A DNA stretch of 64,000 nt, taken from positions 91,890,538 through 91,954,537 of the forward strand of contig OY720344.1 in the NCBI GenBank assembly GCA_963082975.1, written 5' to 3'. The stretch comes from Labia minor. Its lineage: Eukaryota; Arthropoda; Insecta; Dermaptera; Spongiphoridae. A program made the translations under genes and the position numbers. Positions 13,301 through 24,800 of the stretch are shown piece by piece. Within the stretch, counting starts at the first letter, position 1. Each line of letters starts with the position of its first letter. Below the pieces are notes generated by a model. It saw only the letters and a list, made by a program, of their open reading frames with translations. It had not been told where the DNA came from and searched no databases.

Positions 13301-13487
13301 CTGAAAACGTTAAACAAGTCCTTCCCAGAAGCTACCAAGGTAAATTTATTATTTATTAAATATTTATTTGAAATTATATTTTAATTAATTGAATTGTTTT
13401 TATTTGAAAATAGATGCCATGCTATATTTAGAAGGGCGGCGCCACTTCAATCATGTCTTAATGAATAAGCAATTCACGAATTCATAA
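10310..13487 (+). CDS. ACOT9: Acyl-CoA thioesterase 9 (mitochondrial), 10 exons
   Basis: Hydrolyses acyl-CoA to free acid and CoA in mitochondria. Exons: 10310-10374, 10499-10617, 11533-11657, 11728-11848, 11909-12024, 12104-12326, 12499-12701, 12772-12945, 13189-13339, 13414-13487; 456 aa against about 440 in human ACOT9. The N-terminus (MLVTMRNVLTKFIRNEFSTRN) is basic and lacks acidic residues up to E15, like a mitochondrial presequence. Two hot-dog folds follow. The first has GRLLEDMDIFA, VSLKHIYNP and ISGHVSWVGKSSIE, then NPLVPET. The second has NKVFGGFLMRQALELAW, GFRKPVDVNSL, TTNIFHYTFQLP and the closing YLEGRRHF. Phases match at all nine introns. Exon 1 uses the donor GG-GTCAGT at 10375; the stronger-looking GTAAGG four bases on would put the next exon out of frame. 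Confidence 0.93.
10618..11532 (+). other. Intron 2 of ACOT9
   Basis: A 0.9-kb A/T-rich intron. Nothing recognised beyond splice sites in phase 1. Confidence 0.6.
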
Positions 13488-13689
13488 ATATATTTATTAA
13501 TTTATTTTAATTTATTTTATATTTTTTATAACCATGTTGGAAATGAATGTTAAAGTTTTTTTTACAATCCTGTTGTTATGATCCATTGCATTTATTAATA
13601 TTAACATGTAAATTTTAACCATTATATATAAAAAAAATAATAAATTGATAATACTCAATTCAGATATTTTGTTTGTATGGGAACGTGAA

Positions 13690-14340
13690 AATTTTTTAAA
13701 AATGAAGCCGGCCCGTTCCCAATTTTTAGCCTGTAAAAACTACTATCTTTTCTTATGGCCCTTTCTTAAGACATAATTTCATAGGAAGGGACTTTTATCA
13801 GCTCATTTTAGCTGTACTTCTTTACTTTTTATTTAGTTGTTGACAAGTTGCTATTTAGCTTTTATCATTTGATTCACCATTCGATAATATTTGCCATTGA
13901 AGGAAGGACCTTCCGTTTACCATTTATAGATTGTGCAATTCAAAAATATCAAGTTCCGCACTGCTAAATGTAGTTAAAACACTTAGCACCTTTGAATTGT
14001 TTAAATCGGTGTTTGTATACCGGGAAATCTCACCTTTATGCCTTCTCTCAAACGTTCTGTTATAACAGTTGCAGGTTTTGAGATATATCTAGGTTCCTTT
14101 TTTTATTATTTTCTTTCAGCAGCCTGTAAATCTCATAATTTGTAGCTTTGATCTCTTCTAAGTTTTATTGAACGTTCCCGTTGTAATCTTTCTCATTGTT
14201 CCTTCATTTGTTATTACTGAATTGATTCTTTAGAATGTCTTCTGGTATTAAAAAGCATTGTTATTTTGTTTTGTGGAAGCTCTCATCAGGTACTGTTTCT
14301 TTGTTGTATTATATAAATATAATAATTATACTATAGATAT
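13690..14340 (-). other. Unrecognised stretch with possible decayed coding content
   Basis: Composition is less AT-rich than its surroundings. The minus strand shows a charged stretch, ERLQRERSIKLRRDQSYKL, and further on RLREGIKVRFPGIQTPI, in one frame but interrupted. The first piece resembles the RRDQ-type helix of some UBX/FAF proteins and transposon proteins. I cannot assign a family; it may be a dead gene copy or a mobile-element relic. Confidence 0.25.
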
Positions 14341-15485
14341 TCGTTTAATAAGGTGGTGTATTAACCCCACACTTTTTAGGGGCCTCGCAATATTATATTA
14401 AACTGTGTATAATATATGTTAAGAATTCTTTTTTTATATATTGAATATTAATTGGTTGATTTCTTATTTTTTTGTTCAATAAAATTGTCATCATGAAATT
14501 ATTGTGTAATAAAATCATATTAGTGAAATTATTAGGACACAGGCTCCCATCTTGTTTCATCCGGTTGTGTAGGATACCTACATTTGTAAATTTGAGACAG
14601 ATATACCTTATTGATAGAAACTCAAGGCACCCTAGCTTTTTTAATACCCTCTATCGAAATTTCTAAAAAAAAAAACTAAATTACTTTATCTTCAAGTGCA
14701 TTAAATTCTTCAAAGCATTCAACTGTCTGAAAAATTTTCAAAATCAAAATGAACTTTTGGATCCGTGCCTCCCCCTCCATTCCCCTTAGATCAATTATTA
14801 GGATCACTTATTTGTGGGTTGTGAATTTTTATAAAATTATATTGAAACGACATATTTATAATTTGTATATTATTAATTAAAATATTAATTTACTTGATTG
14901 GTTAATTATTAATATATTTTTCTTTTATTTACTGATAAGTAACTCTTTAAATAAAAAATAATTTAAATTAATTCAACTTTTAGTTGATAACACAAATTTA
15001 ATTTTTGATTTTTATATTTTAAATAGTATTGTTTTATAATATTACTATTAATTAAAACTACTTATATCATTTATATTTCAATCTATTTATGTATTTATCT
15101 ATTTATTCAAGAGAGATATGTATTAGCATTATTATATTATGATTATATTTTATGTAAAGTTGATTTAATTTCACAATATACAAACAATTTGTTATAATAA
15201 AAAAGTTATGATTTTAATATTTATTTTATATATATATTTGAAAGTTTTTCTAAATAAAAATATTTCAACCAAAAACTTAAAATTTATTTCACTTATTTAC
15301 CTTTTAACTAGTATATTTATATATTGTATATTGAAGGAAAGAGAGCGAGTCTAGTGGAAAATTATAAAATAAAAACCCAACATAATAATTATTTTCTATA
15401 TTATCATATTAGTCTCTTTTTAATTGAATATTTTACATATATATATATAGAGAGAGAGAGAATTTTCACAGCTTCTCCCCAATTT

Positions 15486-15768
15486 CTATTTTCCACGATC
15501 ATTCCAATCTCTTTTTTTTTTGTTTCGCTGCCATGAGATGTCATCTTCTTGGAAGCCTACCACAATCTCTTCATTTGTAAAATTAAAAATTGTTGAGTTT
15601 TTATTATGTAAGATTATTTCAGGTTTTATTTCATGTGTTTTTTTGAGATTTGAGTCTCGACTAAGGCTCAGTATCTCAAAAATTCTGTCCTGCAAAATTC
15701 TCCTCAAAATAACGCAAAAACGTCGCGCTTCAAAGCTCAAAAATAAAAAATTAAACACATGGAAATAA
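15486..15768. other. Overlapping open frames on both strands, unassigned
   Basis: The minus frame 15758-15486 (90 codons: MFNFLFLSFEARRFCVILRR, later IFNFTNEEIVVGFQEDDISW) and the plus frame 15520-15768 (82 codons) overlap. The minus one looks more protein-like (mixed charge, GFQEDDISWQRN). Neither shows a known domain, and no splice partner was found. It could be chance in a less AT-rich patch, a pseudogene, or an exon of an unknown gene. Confidence 0.2.
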
Positions 15769-16381
15769 CACTGAAATAATCTTTCAATTATATATAATAT
15801 ATTTACAAAGGATTATAAACTGAATTACATCATATTTAAAAAAAAAACATTTTATCTTTATTCTAAAAAATAAATTCATAATACATTAAATGAACAATTA
15901 TAAATATTTTCTTTTTATAATACAAAGAATAGGATTTAATCCTCAAAATTGATATATATTATATATATTTATAATATATTTATATATAAACAACAAATAT
16001 TTATTTTTAAATTAAAAACACAGAATAATTAAAATTTAGAGTCTTGAATGGACTCATTTTAGATTCTTAATAAAATAATCATGTTTAGGTTTATATAATA
16101 GAAAATATTATATTAAAGGACGGAATCTTTTTAAACACTAGCTAAAAAATTATTCAATTACAGTATATTTAAATTCAGTACGATTTTGTCATGTGCAAAT
16201 TAGTGCATAGAACTCAATGGGATGGTAGATCGAAAAATCATATTTTTATATTTTTTGTCAATAGGATACGATGTTAAAAAATTAAGTATAACTAAAATTT
16301 GTAAAAGTATTTTTCTTAATATAATAACAAAGAGGCCAATTTGCAATATATTATCAGGTCACATAACTACATAGTTACGTT

Positions 16382-16460
16382 CAGTGGCGTCGGGCCGGGG
16401 GGGCAAAAAAATAAATTTAAAAGTGATTAGTTTTGTAACTAAGCGTTTTATGTTTTTAAT
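16382..16460. mobile_element. Partial hAT-like MITE, same family as 938-1202
   Basis: CAGTGGCGTCGGGCCGGGG followed by AAAATAAATTTAAAAGTGATTAGTTTTGTAACT is the reverse complement of the right end of the element at 938-1202, with the G-run shortened. The other end is not recognisable. Confidence 0.65.
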
Positions 16461-17919
16461 TTCATAATTTAATGTTGAAAATTTTAAATTTTTTTTATAA
16501 TTGGCCTTTATGGCCATTTGAATTGATTATATAAGTATAAAATAGGTCAGATTTTATCAATTTATCTTTGAAAATATATTTTCACGAAAAATGATCAAAA
16601 AATAATTATATTTATTAAATAAATCATCTAAAAAATTACGAAAAAATATTTGGTGATCGGAAAAGAATGATCAAAAAAATCCCGTGAGTATGTAGTTGTA
16701 TATAAAAGGAACTTACGATTGAATTATTTTCAATATTGCTGATTGTTCAATTTGCCATCAATTTATGAGGTAGATTTAGAACCTGTCGCTCTTTGATTAA
16801 TGATAAGTGGTGTGATAGATTTAATTTAAGAATATGTTAATGTATATACTTATTTCTATAAAAATTGTTTAAAAAAAATTAAGTATTGTATATAATGCGA
16901 GTAAATATATTAAAATTTCAATTCAATCGAACAATAATATGTAAGATATATAAAATGTATTTTGATTAAATTGTAGGTAAACTTATGAATACTTAATTGC
17001 ACGTATAAATAAAATAATACTTACATAAGTATATATCATCTAAATTTAATATTGAACAAAGCAGTTTAGTTTATATAGATAAATTATGAATTATGACCCT
17101 GAATGTTGTTGAATAAAATTTATGAATATTAACAATTTACAAAATATTGATTATTTAAGATTTTATACATTAAAATAAAAAAAAAGTGAATTATATATTA
17201 TAAAATATGGTTTACAAAAAATAGAATTTGCTTATATAAATAATATGTATATTGTATATTTAAAGCACAGTCATATATATTGCATCGTTAAGAGAGCGTT
17301 TTATTATTAATCCCTTAAAAAACCCTTGAAGGCCTCCCAGCTACCTTAATTCATTTTTTTTTAAACAAAATTAAAAAAATCAAATTAAATAATAATCTAA
17401 AAAAATATAAGTATTAGATTTTCATTGGTTTTTAAATCCAATTTTATTTACAAACCTAACATTTTAAAATTATATTTTTATTTATTTATTTTTTAGAAAA
17501 TTTTTTTTAAAACCATTTTATTCCACCAATATATTGATATCGAAATTCATACCCTTAATTATTAAATTATATTATAATAATAATTCTATTATTTACAATT
17601 TCGAATTCAAATATTTTTATAAGAATAAAAATATTTGATAGAATGATTTTTTTATTTTTAATTAATGAGTAACCTTTGTAGAAATATCACATGAGCTTTT
17701 AAATGTAAAAGATCGAAATAAATTTACTTACTTTTAATAAATGAATAGAAATTTAATAAAAAAAAATCGAATTTATATTAATAATATATTATCATTGTTT
17801 TCAATGTCAATAAAATTAAATAGAATGTAATATGTATTAAAATAAAACATTAAGTAGTTATACTAATAATATACAATCAAATATTAATACCGTGGATGTA
17901 AAATAATTATGATTATACT

Positions 17920-18181
17920 AAGGTGACCATATTTTGAAAACACCAAATCAGGTCATTTTACCTTTGAAACCAAATTGAAATAAATTTTGGAAAAAATTCG
18001 GAAATGTTCAAAAGCTTAGTCCAAAAAACGAACGGTTGAGTTTTTTTTTTTTAAGAGGCAAATTGAAAAAATTTTGAAAAAAATACAAAATGTCCTAAAT
18101 ATTTCAAAAAACGGAACAGATATAAAAAATGAGGACAGTTAAGAAGGACAGAGCTTACAAATGGAGGACGGTTGTCACCTT
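17920..18181. mobile_element. MITE with AAGGTGAC inverted ends
   Basis: AAGGTGACCATATTTT at the left and TTGTCACCTT at the right form 8-base inverted ends around 262 non-coding bases. Internal TTGAAAAAATTTTG-like stretches are repetitive. No clear target duplication is visible, so the superfamily is uncertain. Confidence 0.5.
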
Positions 18182-18826
18182 AATTTTACAAATTAAAATA
18201 ATGAAGTATATATGATGCCCTGATTTCAATAATATTTTTGAGTGTTGTGCTGATTGAATATTTTTTTAAAGTAAAAAGCAACTATTTTACCTTTTTGTTT
18301 TTATATTTTAAAAAGAAAATTCTATTAATGGTTTTAATTAAATTAATATATTTTAGAATTTCAAAAAAATCCTAATTTCATTAGAATTAAAAAAAAAGAA
18401 AAAAAATTTTCTAATTGGGAGTTGAGCTTCTTGATCCTTTTATCCTTATTTATATCAAGTCTGGGAAGGTTCGGTGAACTCTAGATCTAAACTCAATTTT
18501 ATTAAAGGGGATTTATTCCCTCTAGAATAGATTTAAATTATATATATTATTCATCTAAAATTTTACTTCTACCATGGCAATAAATATTATCAATTCTTTT
18601 TTTATATATATACATTAAAAATGAACATTTTTTTTTTTTAATTATATCATTAATATAAAAATTGTGATGATTTATTTATTTTAGTTTTAAAAGAAAACTT
18701 AATGAATGAATGTGATAGATTTATAAAATAATTGATGTATATGTTTATTTAAATGATACCTCTAATATCATTTTGTAATTAAAAGTTATAAGAACACTTT
18801 TGTAGATTGAGATCTGATTGGATTGA

Positions 18827-21800
18827 TTAAACTTGCGTTTGGGGTACGCCATCTTCACCCAAAAGGGTTTTCGCAGATGTTTTTCTGGAAAGAGCCAATG
18901 GTTCCCGATCAGCGACCTTGGATGTGCGACTGCGAGGTCTTGGCGACGAGGAAACAATTTCTCTCCCACCGATGGAGGAGTTTGAGCCCCGAAGAGAGCT
19001 GTTTGTCGAACCGCTTGTGTACCGTTTGGTGGCTGGTGGAGTCGGACCCCGATGCAGTTTAATATCGTCCCGAAATTCATAACCCGAATGGTTGTCCACG
19101 CCTGCTGAGGAGGCATGATGGTTGGTCTCGTTTGCGCCCAACATTAAAATATCACCGTTGAAATATGGGTCCGATTGTCTAAAAGTGCAATTTTTGATAG
19201 ATAATGTTGTGTTTTCTCTTTATAGAATATATAATATTATATATTGTAAGTAAAAGTAATTTCAATCAAATTTAATTATCATAATATAAAATAATTAATT
19301 AGAAATAAAAAAAATATATATAAATTTCACATTAATATTTAAAATATATTAGAATAAATTTATTTTTAATATTTATAAATTAGATAACATTTCAATTAAT
19401 ATACATCATAAATCTATGCATCAATAAATTTTATTTAAAATAAAAGTAACATATAACTTTTTATTCTAAAGGGTATCTCAAAACTCAATGATAAAACTGG
19501 AACAGGAGATTTGTTAATTCAGGATTATCCAAAATAAAAAAGAAAATTTGAATAAAAGTTAATTAACTTTTGAGTTATGCTTTAAGTTTAGAAATATTTG
19601 ATAATTCTAATTTTTATTACCAATGGGATCGATTACATTACAGAAAATAATCAAGAGTATCATACTTTTTGAAAGAAAAAATATTTTTGGCGAATTAATT
19701 CTTGTCTTAAAGAATTTTGATCATTTACTTTTGACTCTTGATATCATAATGTTAAATAAAAATTGTAAAAAAAAAAATTATACATTTATTAAAAATTTCA
19801 AAATGGTGTTAAACTTTATTTTTGTTTTTAAAAAAATATAATATTGGATATAAATAAAGATATAAAAATATAATTGGTAATTTTTCAGATATCAAATAAT
19901 TTTAATATTAATTTTTACTTTTAAATATTATTAAATATTTAACATAAAAACATTTATTTTTTTCAATAATTAAATGGAAAAAAAAATATTTTTTGGACAA
20001 GGTTCTTTCTCATAAAAATGAAAATATTTTATTTTTATTTAAAACAATTATAAAAATTTAACCTCATTTTGTAATATTGTTAAAATATGGCAATTTTTTA
20101 CATAATTTATTATGATGGTTAAATATTATTATTTTGCTAAGATGTCAAGATTCAAAGTTAGGATTAAACTAAATTTATAAGAAAACACATTTAAAAAGAA
20201 CTTAATTCCGACGGAATTAGAAATTAAAATTTTTAGAGCTTCCAAATATCGTAAAATACATAATAAACTTATTAGTATTTAAATCCTCACAACAATTGAA
20301 AGAAGAATATAAAACAATTATTATATATATTATTGTATTATTTAATATTAAATATTTTTATTTTTATATAATGATTTATACAGGGCCGTCCTAAGATTTT
20401 CGGCGCCCGTGGGCTCCTAAAATTTTGCGCCCTTTTTCATAAGAAATTACACAGAATGGTTAGTAAAAATATATAAACTAATAAAAAATGCCGCCCCCAG
20501 AAGGCTTGTGCCCTAGGGCTATAGCCCAATTAGCCCTGTGGTTAGGGCGGCCCTGGATTTATATCTATATTTATTGTTAATATGGATTTTTATTAAAATT
20601 TTAAAAATAAATGTTATGGTTATGTCTAATATTTTTTAAAATTTCATTTTCGCCCCAGGGGTATTGTTAAAAACAACATTATGTAGTTCAATAGTCAGCT
20701 AGTTTTTCTTTATTTGTTAAATTCTATTTTGGAAGAGGTTAAATTAAATTTTATTTTTAACTATTAACAAGAATCTTCAAAAAATAATGATATCTTTGCA
20801 AATACAAATTATGTTACTTGTCTAATTGATGATTATGATGCATTATCGTTTTATTATATTATATATTTTATGATAATATTCTTGTTTTATATATATATGA
20901 TTTTAATAAATTTATTTAATTATTAATGAATTGTTTAATTATGGTTATTAATCATATTTTAATGATAAAATAATAAAAATTAATTAGATATAAATAAATA
21001 AACTTGGGTGCTTATTTTAGTATAAAGCAAAAACACAACATAAAACATTGAAAGAACAAAAAAAACGAAGGTGCATAAACAAAATCGGACACCAAATCAA
21101 AGAAAGAGAGACAGAGAAATGATTAAATAAAGCATGCAGTTATACCGTCTGGCTTTGATCCAGAGGAGGCAGACGATGACGATGACGACTATCATCAAAA
21201 GGCAGGTGCCTGATACACTCCAAAAGGCGATTTGTAAAGGTTCCTTTGCTTCAAACCAATACTATAAGAGAAATATGGAATATTTTACTTGTTAGATATG
21301 TTCAATTAATATAAATTATATTATTTTTTTATTTTATTTCATTTTTTTATAAGCGTAAATATGGTAATGTACCTCAGTAGTCGGTCGGTATGTAGCAACA
21401 AGCATTCCAACTACAGTCGGCATATAATGAGACCAAAATGCCAATTCTGTTTGACGATAATTATATAAAATGGATGAATTGTAGGTGGTATTAATATTGA
21501 GATATTTTAAATGGCCTGTTCTAGCTAAATCAAAATGTAATCCTAAAATATTCTCATAACTTGGATTCCTTTATAAAAAAAAAAACAAAAAAAAAACAAA
21601 TTGAACAAATAATTCTATATATTTATAAAATTAATTAAATTATATATTTTATATACTTACCCATATCGAGCAAAATTAGAATAAGCCTTCATAAAAAAAT
21701 GACTCATATTTCGATCATTATCCGTCCACATTGTTCGTTCTAAATGGAGTTTTTTTGGAAAAAATTCTAAAAATTTTGGATAAATATTAAACAGTTGTAA

Positions 21801-24800
21801 ATTTTCAAAGTTTTAAATTAAAACGTTTAATCATTTGGTTGGTTACTTACCCACATCCATGAATGGAGCACCAGTGAGTAAAAGATGTTCGATGTTGTGA
21901 GGAATACTTCGCCAGCGAGGCAATTTTAACGCTTCGATGGTTGTATTTAGCACATAGAGATATACATCTACATTATTATTGACTAACAGTTTAGCCATTG
22001 CATCAGCTGGAGCACGATATAAGAAATCAGAAAGCATCTAAAATAAAAGAAATATTTTTAAATGAATAATATACAATTGAAAAAAGAATATTGAAGTTTT
22101 TTATTTTACATTTTGATAATAGAGAAAATTTAAAAAGACTTTTATTAAACAATTGAAATTACACTAAAAAAATTAGCTGGGATAGGCACAGAACCCACCG
22201 ACGATTTGAAATAATTTATTTTCCAAACAACATTATATTAAAGTAGCACAAAAATATTTTTAAAACTTGAATTAAAATGACTAAATTATATTATCTTGGT
22301 TTTTATTTTGAGTTTAATTACTCAATTATTAATTACTACTATATTTTAAGTGAAATATTTTCCGACAATGAATATAAAATTAATACTTTGTAAACTGCCA
22401 CTTCGGGCTTTTGGATATACATCAAAAGTTGAAGAATTCATTCTACTGTCGCATTAAGTAAATAAACCAAATTTTATCAAAATCTGTTGAGCCGTTCATG
22501 CTGTACACGTCTATACGGACACACATGGACAAACGGACAGACATCATATTAAAAATACTTTTGTCGGTTAAGAAAATACATGATTATTGGAGATATATAA
22601 AAATCTCCACATGTGCAATTTGGTTTGAAAACAACACCTCCCTTACTCTCGTCGGTCGGTAAAAATCGTAAAAATTGTAGAGCAAATCACTTAAATGAAA
22701 ATGAAGTAACAACGATAATTCACCAAAATGGCTATAGGCTTTGGGGAAATAGAACATGTTCAAATGACTCAAAATGGGCTTTTTTATCAGTGAGAAGAAC
22801 TGCAGATTTAATTAACGATAGTTTACTTAGGGCTCATTTATGGGCAGTTGATCGCAATATCACTAAAACTTAGATAGATGATGTGATTGAGGGGGTGAAT
22901 TCTTATTTGGCTAATTTAAAAGCCCAAGGAGCTGCTCAACACTAAAGAACATGAAAAATCTTGAAACCACCCAGAGATCAACGATTATACTTAAAGATAA
23001 AAGACAAAGTTAAAATAGGCCAACTCTATAAAAAATTGAATATAGAAAACATCAACATTCATATCAAAAGATTGAAATGGAGATAGGCGGGACAAGAATG
23101 GATGACAATCTTTGGACAAAGATAGCTTCTGAATGATCCCCTTTAGAAAAAATAAGAAATGGGGAGAAATTCAAAAAAGATAGACATGTTAAAAATACTT
23201 TTTTCTATTAACAAAATACATGAATAGTGAAGATATGTAAAAATCTCCACATGTGAAATTTAATGTGAAACCTTCCCTTCCTATCGTCGGTCGGTAAAAA
23301 ACAGAAAATAATTTTTATTATTAAATTTATTAACCAATTCAATTTTCAAGTCAATAGGGTAAAAGACATATAAATAAAAAAATACAAGAGAAGTTAAATA
23401 AAAGTCAATAAAAATAATAATTGTATCTTATTATACTCACTTCTATATATCTTTCTCGTATCATAGTCACATTATGTGGATCAGGCCAGTGGGTATACAT
23501 GTATTTAATTGCCTCATATGCTCCATTAGGATTCAATGTATAATTATAACGTAAAACAAATTCACGAATTTTTTGAGAGAAAAATTTTTCATCCACTTCA
23601 TAATGCGGTGCCAGTGAGTCATTATTATCTAAATTAATTAATTAATAAAAAAAAAATTGTTAAAACTTGAATAGTTTAAATAAATAATTAGAAATGGTTA
23701 TTTACAAATCAAATTAGCTGCTTCCTGAGTTGTAACTCCACTCATATATTGGAGGCCGGAGTTATATGCCTCCCGGGCAATAAGTTCTGCAGGAGTCTCT
23801 TTTAAAAATTCCCAATCACTTCGTACCCATCCAGGGTAGAGAGTATCCTCTGGCAAAGTAATATTATGATCTAAAACAGGGGCCCAGGGGAATGATCCAA
23901 TTTGAGGCTAAAAAAAATATTGGTATTTGTGTTAATATTTATAATTAAAAATACAAATACTATACATTTAAATATATATAAATAATTATAATATTTACCG
24001 AAAATTCTCCATTGCCTAATTCATGAGCGCTCCTACCATTTTTAAGACATGTGACTATTTTCCAAGATGATTCTATATTGCACCCAAGACGTATTCCAAA
24101 AACACGAGAAGTATTTACTGCACGGTACCTATCAACTGTCAAAGCCCAATCGGCCACCGCAGAGCCACTCTAAAAAGAAGATTTGGAAAATTGAATTTGG
24201 ATTTTTGGGAATAGAATTGTTTATATTTAAATTTATGTAATAAAAAAAAAGAATTACCTGAGCGATGACACGATGGACAAGATTTCGAGTCCGAGGCCAA
24301 ACCATAAGGATACCAGCACTAGCCGCCCCCGCATCAGGTCCAAAAAGCGTCACACTATTTGGATCCCCGTTAAAATATTCTATATTATCATGCACCCAAC
24401 GTAATGCCATTGCCTGGTCAAGCAATCCATAATTGCCAGGTGATTCTAAATCACCAGTAGATAAAAATCCTTAAAAAAATAAAGCCATTAATAAAATTAT
24501 GAAATACAAATAAAATAAAGATTTGAATAATAATAATAATAAAAATTGAAACTTTTATTTTTTTTATAAATATATATTTAGAAATTTAATTGATTAATAA
24601 TTTTTTCATAGATTCATGTTAAGAATAAAAATAAATTGTAAAGTTTCTATAAATATTGTATAATAATAAATTTAAAAATCTAGAGTGTCTCCACTCGACT
24701 ATCTCGCAAATTTTAATTGGATGAATTAACATATATTATATTTAAATTAAATTTTAAATTAAAATTAATAAATAATATTTATTAAACCAGCTTGTGTTTG

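Larger units (their letters stand above)
14341..18826. other. Long intergenic stretch between ACOT9 and the 3' end of Gli
   Basis: Mostly A/T filler. Distinct items inside are an ORF pair at 15486-15768, a hAT-like end at 16382 and a MITE at 17920. No gene can be supported. Confidence 0.5.

Noticed and set aside
18745-19116. 123-codon minus frame MPPQQAWTTIRV...
   Set aside because: It overlaps the Gli tail exon in another register. The 18827-19178 frame joins in phase to the TM exon and ends in a PDZ ligand, so the longer frame is a shadow.
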